Of a DNA stretch of 64,000 bases, positions 39,265 through 50,905 are shown in pieces (position 1 is the first letter of the stretch; the number at the start of each line of letters is the position of its first letter). The translations under genes and the position numbers were made by a program. Source of the DNA: Promerops cafer (Eukaryota > Chordata > Aves > Passeriformes > Nectariniidae). The stretch spans positions 1,734,694 to 1,798,693 of the forward strand of contig VZSE01014389.1 in NCBI GenBank assembly GCA_013398275.1. Reading direction: 5' to 3'. Under the pieces are notes generated by a model. It was not told the origin of the DNA. It worked only from the letters and a program-made list of their open reading frames with translations, and did no database searches.

Positions 39265-39290
39265 CTGTAAAGAAAGAACAACAAGCAACA
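39265..39290 (-). other. UST: 3' splice site of the last UST intron
   Basis: On the minus strand the bases before the exon read TTGTTCTTTCTTTACAG, a pyrimidine-rich tract ending in AG, then AACATAGGAAGC. The coding frame changes here: upstream of the AG the open frame (to 39340) encodes residues unrelated to UST, and downstream it matches UST. This fixes the exon start at 39264. Confidence 0.9.
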
Positions 39291-42027
39291 TGGTGGGTGC
39301 TGATTAGTGAGACCAGACGTAAACTTTTTAATTTAAACATTAAGGCATGGCCCTACTATGTTACTGATACAAATGAGTTCAAGCTGTCTCTAACAATGGA
39401 TTTACTTTTAACAAGATATGAAAAAATACAGATGTTTGAAGTCAGACTTCCATGTTTAAATATGGCTAGTTTATATATGCCTTGTCTGCAGCCACAAAGA
39501 TCTTAATTGTCAATGGTTATCCGAAAATGCAAACCACATCATATGAACTATGAGCATGAGCTACACGTAGAGAAACCCACAATCTTGCCTAGCTTTGGAA
39601 ATCTGATGTCAGGCACACCACTGAGCTTAACTAGTCAGTTATTTCCTATGTGGCATATGGTGACCTGTCTCAGTTGTGCTTTATTATAGCTCAAATTTAA
39701 ACAGATACTTGTCAACCTGAATCCATCTCAGGGTAGCACCTAAGGATTGTTGGCACCACCACATGATCAACTGTGCCTGCTAACTTTCTCATCCTGTTAT
39801 ACCTGTTAATGGAACTAGACTCATCTTCCTGTCATGCCCTGGAAGATTTCACTACTTTTTTGTTCACCTGACAACTTTTGCTTTGGAAAACTGAAATACA
39901 AACCTTTTATTGTTGATGAAGAATTAGAGTTACTAACAAAAATACTGAATTATCTCTTTGCCTTCTCTCTCAATAGACGAGTCTATCACTGGAGATGAAG
40001 GTATTTGAATGAGGCGTAAAGCAAACTCTGAAGGCAATAATTTGGCTCTTTTCTAGATGGCAATAGGCTGCCAGAGCACCCTAAGTATTTTCATCCTAAG
40101 TATATAACATGGGAACCTAATTCTTATTGTAACAGCAGTTTTCCAAGTCAAAAGTATTCAAAAGGGTCAAGCCATGAAGGATGGCAAAGAAAAAGCTTAC
40201 ATGGAGGAAGCAGACAACAAAGAACATTTCATGTTTCCAACTGGGTTCCTCACTTCCAGAGGGAGTCCCTGACTCAAAATGGGATTTTACCACAGGCAGA
40301 GTTTTGTTCATGTGAGCAGAACAAATCGAGGTCTTCTGAAGCACCTGCCAGCAAAGCCTAACTTATGCCTAACATCTCTACAGAGAAACAGGTTTTCACA
40401 ATTGCTTACACATAAAGCTAAGGGATGCAACGCTGGTTCCTAGCAGGAAAAGTAAGTTGCTCTTGGGATCCCACAAGCTATATGTTTATCCAAGAGAAAT
40501 AATCAACAATAGCTTTTTAGGGAAGGGAGGAACTTCAAGCAAAGACAAACCTTTTATCCCAAGAGGTAATAAAATATGAGTAAGTCCATGTAGCAAGCAC
40601 AACAGCAATGATCTTTAGACAAGAAGTTGGTACAAGATTTTAAATCTTGAAAAGTACAACAGATGGGCAGAGCACAGCATTGAACATGAACTGCTTTCTT
40701 TAAATTTTAAAAGATTAATATTCATATAGCTTAAGGTATTCACACTTGTAAAAATACTCAATTTTCAGTCGGTGGACAGACATTTTCCTCCTTCAGAGTA
40801 AAGGCATTAGAGAAAAACAACTCAGAACATTTTAGTAATACTACATGAGACAAGTGCTGCTAGGCTGGACATTCTTTTAATCACTGGACTTCATTGTGTC
40901 ACATCCATCTGGTGCAGAAGAAAAATGTTATATCTGAAATATCTATATATGAAATAGTCAGTTTTGCTTATCAACCGCAGCAGAGTAATTTAAAATATAG
41001 GAAGAATGATACAAAGAGAAGATATGTTGACTAGCTTACCCAATGCAACACTGTTCTAAATTACAAAAAATTATTTAAAGCATTAATTCTATTTCGCATC
41101 TATACTTTTAATTCTTTCTCTAAAGGAAGAATGGCTTTTATTAGTTGGCAACTATTAAAACATACTACTGTGTATCTAAATGGAACTTTTACACTAAACT
41201 TACTAGTTCTTTACACTGAAATCTGTCTCTACTCATATATATAAGTAATTAAACAATTGAGTACACAGAGTTCTCTGTTTTTTAATTACAGTGATGTACA
41301 GTGAAATATGCTCTATATTTACTGAGTGTTTATCAATTTGCTTAGTTTTATTTAGATAGTAGTGAAATTATTAAAATACACCAAAAAAAAAACAGGAAGA
41401 AAGATGCAATTTTTAATGTGCTATTTAGCTAAGAAAAAGTGTAGAGGAAGGATCAGGAAATGCTTGTATTGCAAACAGACATTGGCATAGAAAGTACAAC
41501 CTGTAGTTTATTGAATAGTGTGAAGTATTTTTGGTGAAAATATCTAGGTGAAAATAACCAAGAGCTTATTTTCTTCTGCACCACCTTCACCCATAGACCA
41601 GAACAGACTAACAAATATCTCATCTTGTTAAATTTTTAGTCACGTTGTTCAAGTTACCTTCAAATTGCCATTGATGGGTATGAGATGACTACATTACAGG
41701 AAGGCCACTGTGCTCAGTCTGTCCTTGGGTGAGAAAACTGTCTTATTATTATTGAGCACTTCAAGACATTCCTCTTTATTGTGCTTAACTGATAGCTCCT
41801 GCCAGCTTTGCAGTCTGGATGTCTTTACAAATTCAGCAGCAAATATACACTACTAAATATTGCATTTATTAGCTTAAGCCTTTATAGGGCCTGCCAACTT
41901 TGTTTTTATTTTATGTAAGTTATTTCTGCTACAGAAAACTCCATTTAGCTCACTGGAAAAAGCTCTTTACTTATACGGTCCCTCCAGGACTGTAAGTGGG
42001 GAAAGCCACTTTCACAGCTCCAGCTCC

Positions 42028-42402
42028 CGTCGGTGGCTGCTTCTGCCAGCAGAGAGAGGCACTTGTGCTTAGCCCAGGAGCGCTGCCAAGGATGGCAAGG
42101 TGAAAAGCACGAGATTGTTTTCTTCGGGGGGCAGGGGCGGCCAAAGGCAATGTCCTGCTGGAGTGCCGGCAGGGAGCAGCCCGGTGCCCGGCGCCACCCT
42201 CGCAGCACAATACACTCCTCCTCTGAATTTGCTGTTGCAGTGGCACGGGGGGTTCTGGAGGTGTGCAATTCTCTGCTCTGCGCACGCACCCGTGACTAGA
42301 GAAGTACACATCCGAACAGACAGAAGCACCCACGCTCTGGCAGGCTGCAGGCGCTGTGTAAATCTTCTGCCTCCCGTTTGTTTGCCTCGCAGCACAATCA
42401 TC
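42028..42402. promoter_or_regulatory. CpG-rich patch in UST intron (1)
   Basis: About 21 CpGs fall in 375 bases at roughly 57% GC, against a CpG-poor background. The ratio observed/expected is about 0.7, at the threshold for a weak CpG island. Open frames of 88-172 codons cross it on both strands without recognisable protein content. Possible intragenic promoter, enhancer or methylation-sensitive element; function not shown by the sequence. Confidence 0.4.
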
Positions 42403-42981
42403 GGAACTGCAGAGCAGGGAGAGCTGTGAGGTGAGGGCTGGTGTGAGTTGGGCCTGCCTGGCTGCAGGCTCAGCCTTTTGATAAAACAAGTGAACTCTGC
42501 TGTTTTTTGTACCTGAACTTTATTTAGACTGCTTTTTAATCCTAAATACTCTTAAAAGGCTCTCTAATACTAACATGGATGAAATGACAAAACTGCCCCT
42601 TGAAGTCACTTCAACCACCTCTTCTCATCATAGAATCAAAATTAGGTAGACCTGGCTTAAAGCCAAAATACCAATCGACATATGCTACATAAACCCAGCA
42701 GCCCCACCAAAGGACCCCACTTTATGACCTTTGAGACAGCTAACCAGATGGAGGGCAACAAAATATACCATTTACTTCTTAGGGTTATTTTTTTAAAAAT
42801 GTGTTTGCTTTGGCATTATTTTAAATTACTAGAAAAATGTACTATACAGTAATGCAACCTCCCAGTGCAGCCTGCTCATACCTTGAATTAAGACTAAACT
42901 GGTATGCAGATAGGAATGAAGAAAATTAAATTCTTTTGGGTTACCAGTTGATGAGCGTTTACTGTTACTTTCCATACTCTC

Positions 42982-42998
42982 TTTTTTTTTTTTTTTTT
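42982..42998 (+). repeat. Poly(T) run, T17
   Basis: Seventeen uninterrupted T residues following CTCTC. Seen directly. No recognisable retroelement body adjoins it, so it is more likely a simple homopolymer than a retroposon tail. Confidence 0.95.
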
Positions 42999-43145
42999 AA
43001 CTAAGAAATGGACATTACTCACTGCAGCAACCCAAACCATAGGGAAAAGTGAGTTTTATAATTCGTGGCTCCAAAAACCCTGAATTGCCATATTTAGACA
43101 AAATCATCCTAAAGGCATTCTCCACCTCAGGAGAACATTTCAGAA

Positions 43146-43472
43146 CGATGTGCTCTCCAGTGTCATGCTGTCTTGGGGGTGCCACGCAGGGGCTGCTCCT
43201 CAGCGCCGCTCCTGGATGAAGCCACAGGGAGGCCCTTGAGGAGAGGTGAGCCAGGCTGGAGGCAGTGCAGGGTGGCTGCAGGCCAGCAGAGCCGTGGGCT
43301 AGCCGGGCTCATGCCTGGGGTGGAAGAACGCCCCGCCGAGCTGCGCCGCTGCCACGGCTGCGCGAACACGATGGCTGTCACAGATACAGCAAACTCATTT
43401 CCTGCAACTGTGCAGGGAGGCCCCGCGCCTCAACTGTGTGCAGCTGAGTTGCAGCACATACCTACTTCCCCG
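43146..43472. promoter_or_regulatory. CpG-rich patch in UST intron (2)
   Basis: About 18 CpGs fall in 330 bases, nine of them clustered at 43328-43370. It lies about 740 bases right of the first intronic patch, separated by AT-rich DNA that includes a T17 run. The open frames inside it are not recognisable. The two patches could belong to one alternative promoter region or be unrelated. Confidence 0.35.
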
Positions 43473-44781
43473 GAGCTGTAAATGGAAATACATGTATGTC
43501 ACTGTGGTTAGACGTGACGTACGAAGGGGCGAGGGTCTCTGCTTGATCTGCCTCTCATTGCTGTGGTGCCAACCAGGGCTCTGATGGCTGTGCTAGAAAT
43601 GATCTCCCCTGGAATGTTCAACTGCAGCTTAGCAAAAATTTTCTAGCACAACTGATTTGCTTTATAAACTTGAAATTTTTAGCCTGGCTCTTGAATGGTA
43701 TCTGGAAAAGGACAGTTCAGGGAGAATGGATGAGCCACCAATGTGCTGGGCTCACATGTCTTTCCAATGGCCACTGGGCTACTGCTGCTCAGTGCGGGTG
43801 CCTGGATCCGAGCTGGAGGAGGGATGGTGTGCTGCAGCCACACTCTGTGATGGAGCACCTTGCTTAGGCTCACGTTTGTTAATGGAAAGCAGGGATGGTG
43901 GAGAAAATCTAACAGAGACTCTGACCAGGCAGAAATATATTAAAAATCAAGACTGATGAAAAAGTGAAGTAGCAATTTGTCCCCCAGTATCTACCAACTT
44001 TATCTGACATACCATGAATCCCAGTTATTAACCTCTTCACCACTAGTTTACTCTCCTCTCAGTTATTCACACCAACAAAATATGGTGTAAGTTTTAATGA
44101 CACATAAAGATTAGACCCTCACGTGCATACTGGGGACAGTTATGCCAGGCTCACAGCAATGCTTGCTTTGTTTTAGCATTTCTGTCCTGAATTATTATGG
44201 TGCTTTGCTGACACAGAACAACTCCTAACTCCAGGGGATTAGGAGAACTCTCACACACTGGCACACAGCCGTTTCCTATCTCCTAAAGGTCAGGTATGGA
44301 TCTCTCTGAACGAGCAGCTCTCCAGAGGTCACATAAACTCCCAGAACTTCAGAGATCTGAAATCCTAGGAAATGAAACATCCTATTATTTATCAAACAGG
44401 GATCTTGGGAGCAAATACACCAGACTGTAACTAGCCTGGACATTGTAAAATGATGGCTGTCAGCAACAGAGATGGAACTAGGTGAGACAGCAATGGTCTT
44501 TCTTCTTTCTTACCACTACAATGAATAAAGAAACTGGAGGAAAGACTAGTCTCTGTGTTAACCTTATATAATTTCATTATTTATATTAACATAGACAAAA
44601 CGCAGGAAGCTCTCATATTGATACGGTGGCACAGAAAAATGGAGGGATGCCAAAACAGAGATTAGCTAGGAAGAGTTCAAAGAGATAATCTGAAAGACAC
44701 GTAATCAAACAACTAATGTACAAGGATGTAAATACCAAGGAGGCATGACATAAAATCACAGCAAGGAAGAAAGATGAAGAG

Positions 44782-44793
44782 AAAAAAAAAAAA
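44782..44793 (+). repeat. Poly(A) run, A12
   Basis: Twelve A residues within a purine-rich AAGAAAGATGAAGAG context. Simple homopolymer in the UST intron. Confidence 0.9.
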
Positions 44794-47700
44794 GTTTGTG
44801 ATAAGTGATAAATGTAAGGATCCTTGTCAGCCATCAACTTGGGCTGATAAGGCCATAAATAATGAACATCTTCCTGCACTATGCAAGTAACATATTGGAA
44901 AATATTGCAGAGGTCAGCACTGCACTGGTCTGGCTGTCAACTGGACAGTGCAACAGCAATATTAATTCAACAGTGCTCTTACCTACTACTTGAGCTGTTA
45001 AAGGCATTATATCACTATTATGAAACACTTGCCATATAACACACTCAGCAATGCAATTATATAACTTTCTCCAGCTACCACTCTCTGAAGTCTCTTCTCC
45101 AATCAGTAAATATCATAATGAAATCTCAAAACGCTCCTCCTGGAAACGTCACAGTGTTATGCCTCTGCTCCTGCCAGTTCAGAGCTGTGGATCCAACAAG
45201 ATGGATTTCCAGCTGCATGGGACACTTTAGCCAACCCTCCTGTACCACATACTGCCTCTGATGCTGTCCTCAGCCTGGAAATGTGCACTGTATCTCACAC
45301 AAGGTCAGACAACAAATCTCAGCAGGATCTTCTAAGAGACTCCTTTATTTGGTGCATTTTAATGTCGCATTCCTAGTTCAGGTAGGTTAACTCAGAAGAA
45401 AAAGAGAAGTTGAAAAATAATCCACACTGGTAGAATGAACAGGCAGATTCTTCTGAGAATGCGGTCAGGTACTTTTATAGCCATTAAGCAACTTTTAAGT
45501 TGAACTAGACAGAATTGGAGGTGCCAAAACCAAAGTCATCTGCAGAGGAAATGCCAGGATTGTCTAGTTTGAGTTGCCGAAACAACTGCTATGGTTGCAA
45601 CTCATATGCTGCAATTTCTAATGTGTCTTTTATAGGTGTTTAAGAGTTATTGAATGAATCCAGTCTAATCTGGATCTGACAAAACCACAATTTAAAAATA
45701 GGTTCTTACAGATGGCTTGTGAACAGTGCTGCATAGTAGGTTTTGCAGATACTAACATTATCACTTTTCTGCAGACAGAAGAGAGAGTTGCAGTGACCGA
45801 GACAAATTTCAGCAGCGCTTATGAGCAGGAAAAGCTTCACCACAGCTATGTAATGCAGAAAACCTGCAGAAATACAGCCCAGGACTTGAGAATCTAGAGC
45901 AGGCATCTTGCCTTTGTGCTTTGAGTCACGGTAGACGGCTATTTGTGATTTTTGTTCACAAAAAGGACATGATAAAGAGGCATGCTGTGCAAGCTAAGAT
46001 GCCCAAGAAGGATGGGGAGAGGTGGAGGTATCTTTATTTCCATATATAGTATTGGTAAGTGAAACACTGCCATACAGCATCCAGTTTTGTAACCACATCC
46101 TAAATCAGAAAGAGTATGAAAACAGCTTCAGAATGAACACTGGGGTTGAAAGGGACACTTTGGAGAAAGATGATAAATTTGTTCTGGTCAGCTTACCAAA
46201 AAAAGATGATTGAGAGGTGACTTGTTTACAGCATCAGCATATTTTCATCGTGAGAAAACTACGGGTACTGAAGTGTTGGAAGCAGGAACCAGACAAATGC
46301 AGACTCGAAGTACTTCACTGCTTTCTTGAAGTGGTGAAGGTGATTAATGGTTAGTACAAAACAAACGCAGTTGATTTACTATCACTTGATCATTTTGCAC
46401 CAATGATGAATAACTTAATGAACTCCAGATACTGGTCTCTCTGCAGAAGAGAGCCTGTGTGGCCTGCAGCACACAGGAAGCCAAGCTCAATGACCCAATG
46501 ACCCATTTAAGTCTTTCACGGATCCAAATTTCTAACATCTTGCTTGTGTCAGCTTCCAAGTCAGAAGCACCACATGCAACAGCCTTTTTGTCACTATATT
46601 TCAGATACCTCAGTGTGAATGTCCTTTTTGGAAGATGTCTGAACACCCAATTTGCTACATTTTCCACTTCTTGACTGTTCAAACCTAGTGGTCACCACCC
46701 TGTAGTATCAGGCCTTGCAGAAAAGGGAAATCATCCTATATTTTTTAAAAAAATGTTGAGACTATAGCCTTAAAAACTGTTAATTCTAAATGCAGTCTCT
46801 TATATGCTTAGCCTCTTAGACTTAAGCCTAAGTCTTCCAAGAGCATGCATATGATTGCTAATTTCTTCATATAACTACTGAAATGAAAAATGAATGCAAA
46901 AATACTAACTAGAATGCAAGTAATGTTCAGTAATAAAACTTATGCACTGCCAAGGTAAATTCACAACTGATAGGAGATACAGGACTGGGAAGATGGATGT
47001 TACTGTATGAAAGCTGCTATTAAAATGGGGGGGAAAAAAGGTGGTATTGGTTCTTTTCTCCCTTGTGAGAAAGTTGCCAGTTCCAAGAAAATTTTTCTCC
47101 CAACCATGTCTGCACACAGACAACTGAAAGCCCCCAAATGGTTTTATTTCTTATTATTTCAAGTTACAGGCAGTCAAGAGAAAATTGTCTCTTTTGCCCT
47201 TAGGTTCTTCTGTGTATAATGAGTGACTGAAGGCAGCCAGGGGCCGAGGCACTGCTGAAGAAGGAAGAATGCTACCAGAGCAGAAACAACTCACTGTTCC
47301 TTTCAAGTTCACCCCCTCCTGGCCCACAGCCCGACTGCCTTGGCCAGCTGCCAGGAGATCGGGACAAAGGCTTCCTCCTCTGGCCAAAACCGAGGAAAAG
47401 GGTCTGTTGTTTAACACAGGCAGACTTGTTTCAGCAAGGGAAAAAAATAAAAAGAAGGGGAATTATATTAACTAGAAGCCCTGGGAGAGGAGAGTAATCT
47501 CATAGCGTGGCTAATGCAATTCTCACCCTGTGCTTTTCCTGGAGAGGGAACATCTTGATTTTCTACTGCAGGCTAGAAGGCAAAGTACAATGTCCCAACA
47601 GGGCTAAGCCATAAGGCTGCCAGGGTCTTCACGTCCCCTGAGGTCACTATGAACCAGTAACAAGGATGCATCTTTGCTCCTTCCAGGAAGCTCCAGGCAA

Positions 47701-50220
47701 CACACTGTGCCCTTCATGCCTGCACTCATAGGCTCACGTGAAGGGCAAGTGTCCTCACTCACAAAAAGACAGTAATTGCTACGCACCTAGCAGACCTCCA
47801 AGAGTCTGACAGATAGATAAACCAAACATTTAGCTATCTCAGGACTTCACAGTGACCAAAACTCCTGCTGGATTTCCACAAATGCATTAAACCCAAGTCA
47901 AGGTGAATTCATGCCTGGGCTTTTCACTGCTTCTGTTACAGAGCCTGCAGCCATGTCTGCAATGAGGAACCTGGGACACTTGGGATTTGCTGCAATTGTT
48001 GCAGAAGTTAGAGGTACATTGGCTCTTCATGCCAATCTCTGCACTTCTTTAGCAGCACAGCCACAGATGAAGGATGGGGGCTTGGAAAAGGCAGAAGAAA
48101 TTCCCTAGGTCTGGTGTGACCGGTTTGATCCCGAGCACAAAAGCGCTCCCTCAGAAGCTGTATCACAGAATGTAGTGTCTCAGTGACCTGTGGCAGGAGA
48201 CTTCCCCTGGCAGCTCTTTATTTGCATAAGAGTTTTTGGAAGCAGGCCCCAATTCAAGGATAAGTATGATTTTAATCTGTTTGGGTTAATATAAATGAAT
48301 ACAGAACATTTTTAGGTGCTTCGAAGCTGTTCAAACACCATCAAGATTTACACATGCATGTAGTTGCTCTATATTCCAGACAATATATTTTCTTCCAGAA
48401 GGAGTGTGAAAATAGCACTTCTGACACACTTACGAGACTAAGATCTTTGAAGATAAAGGCTTCCCCATGCACTCCATGCACCTGTACCAGCCAGTAGCAA
48501 TGACAGCTGCCTCTGTGGAAACTCTCACCTGTCTTCAGTGACTGACACGATCAGCTCCAGCACACCTTTATCGTTCTTGCTTGTGCAGCAGCACCGAGAA
48601 CAATCCATTGAGGGACAGGGCTTGCTCAATGATCTTTTTAAATTCAATTCCCATTTAACATGTAAAGACAGGGAAGAGATACATGGGCAAATCGTTCTGC
48701 CATCTATCACCTTGTTTACAGGAAGTATATTCTCAGTAGCCTTAACTCTACTGCTTATTAAAGGACTTAGCTGAACACTCTGAAAGCACAGCTCCTGCAC
48801 TTAAACCTGTAAATTGTCTTATGTCTGCAGTATTTCAACCAGAAGTTTCATGCCAGTGTTAGAGAGACTGGCTAGTAGCAAAGTTTCCAAGATAGTCTGC
48901 ACATTAATATAATGACAATACTATACCTGACATAATGAGTACTGCGCTTCAAAGTTATACCGCACAAACCTTTCCCTTGTGATTAACAAAACAGGAGATA
49001 AAATGACCTGCTGTCTTTTTCCATTTCTGTATTTACAGGTACTTGTAAATGTTAACACCTCTGAATAAGAATAAAATGAGACAGACACCAGGAAGGATGT
49101 GACAGCAATTAGGAAAAGCCCTACAAGATAAATCAATTTTGGGAGGGAATGCGGTTACTAAAAGGAACACTATGCGTGCAACAACCTAGGCTTTTGTTGA
49201 AGAACATTGCAATTTTCTACAATGCAATCTTCAGGAGTGGTGGAATAAAGACATTCAACATTACTCACAAGATGTGCAATGTTAAAAGTTGTATCAAGAT
49301 AAAGAGATAAACCTGTTGAGGAAGGTTGGCCATAGTCAGCAGTCAAGCACCCAAATGGCCATTTGCTCTCTCCTGCTGCTCCCACAGTGGGAGGATGGAG
49401 AGAACAGGAAGAACAAAAGCAAGAAAACTTGTGGGAGAGATAAGAACAGCTTAATCTGGAGGAGGCAGGGAGGGAAGGAGTGATGCAAGTGACATCCCTT
49501 CCCCATTTCCCAGTCAGTGCATAAGCAATGGCCATCCTAGAAGCCAAAGACCCCACTCCTTCCTCCACCTCTACTTTTATTGATCTCTGAACATGTTGTC
49601 ATATGGTATGAACTATCTCTTTGATCAATCTGAGTCAGTTGTCCTGGCTTTGTCCTCTCCCAACCTCTTGTCCATCCCCAGCCCACTGACCAAAGGGCAA
49701 AGTGACAAGAAGGCATTGAGGCTGTGTGAGTTCTATAAGTAAATTTAACTTATCTGATAACATAACACAACACAGCAAATACCAGTAAGAACCAAAAGTC
49801 AACATTTCAGGGCCCAATTTCAACACCTATTCCTCTAAACAACAAATCTGAGCCTGAATCTACAAAATCCTGTTCAATTTGCTAAGCTTACTAGAAGAAT
49901 TTTTTTTTTCGAATACAGAATATTTTAATGAAGTTCTGTGGAAAACATGAAAAAGTTACCTGAGAGAATAGTACATTCAGGGTTTCCATAGTAAGAAAAA
50001 CAATGAAAAAATAAACAATCAAGCCAACTTTAGAAAGGCCCGTCCAAAAAAATTAAAAATTCACGTCTGGGAGGCTCAGTGTACATTTGTGTAGAAGGGA
50101 CATTGACCATGTTGATGTGTGTATGCACTTACACATAACAACAGGGCTCTGAGGGTGCATGTTTTCACCAAGGCTCAGTGCTCACTGGGTGACTAATGCA
50201 CACAATCAGGTTTTATCTTC

Positions 50221-50905
50221 GAATCATATAATCATTAAGGTTGGAAAAGACCTCCAAATACACCAAGTTCAACCTTTGACTGAACACACCATGTCAACTA
50301 AATCATAGCACTAAGTGACCACATTCAGTCTTTCCTTGAAAACTTCTAGGAATGGTGACTCTACCACTTCCCTGGGAAGTTTCTTCCAATGCTCAAACAC
50401 CCCTTCAGTGAAGAAAATTTTCCTGATGTTCAGTCTGAACGGTCCCTGACACAACTTAAGGCCAGTTCCTCTTGTCCTGTCGCTGGTTCCCTGGCAGAAG
50501 AGACTGACCTGGCTACAACCTCCTTCCAGGTAGTTTTAGAGAGGGTAAGGTCTCCCCTGAGCCTTCTTTTCTCCAGCTTAAACAAGCCCAGCTCCCTCAG
50601 CTGCTCCTCACATGACTTACCCTCTAAACCTTTCACAGCTCTGTTGCTCCTCTCTGGATACCCTCCAGCACCTCAATGTCTTTCTTGCAATGAGGGGCCC
50701 AGAACTGGACACAGCACTCGAGGTGTGACCTCAGTTCTGGGTACAGGGGGACAGTCACTGCCCTGGTCCTGCTGGCCACACTGTGTCTCACACAGGCCAG
50801 GATGCCTTTGGCCTGCTTGCCCACCTGGGCACACACTGGCTCACGTTAAGCTGGCTGTCAACAGCATTCTCAGGTCCTTCTCCGCTGGGCCACTTTCCAG
50901 CCAAA
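50221..50905 (-). mobile_element. CR1 LINE, 5'-truncated, with reverse-transcriptase ORF2 tail
   Basis: The left end reads as the reverse complement of a CR1 3' terminus (AATCATTAAGGTTGGAAAAG, with decayed copies of the terminal ATTCTATG-type octamer). On the minus strand the body encodes the C-terminal part of CR1 ORF2 in two frames. From about 50836 leftwards come ASRTRAVTVPLYPELRSHLE, CVQFWAPHCKKDIEVLE and RGATEL. From about 50636 come KGLEGKSCEEQLRELGLF and KLEKRRLRGDL. The frame breaks at 50633-50636 with a stop between them, so the copy is dead. At about 685 bases it is a typical 5'-truncated insertion. It lies inside the UST intron in the same orientation as the gene. Confidence 0.95.

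Noticed and set aside
39265..39340. Extension of the UST frame to an upstream ATG (26 more residues)
   Set aside because: These residues are intronic: a strong AG acceptor lies at 39265-39266 and homology starts exactly after it.
42628..42760. CATAGAATCA-like start resembling a CR1 3' end
   Set aside because: The match stops after about ten bases and the following sequence does not follow the CR1 pattern.
46344..46682. 112-codon minus-strand frame with an open frame on the opposite strand
   Set aside because: No domain recognised and chance length. Mutual open frames on both strands are not evidence of coding.
48525..48800. Minus-strand frame ending next to a donor-like CAG|GTGAGA, considered as an upstream UST exon
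   Set aside because: The peptide does not resemble any part of UST and no good acceptor and frame continuity were found.
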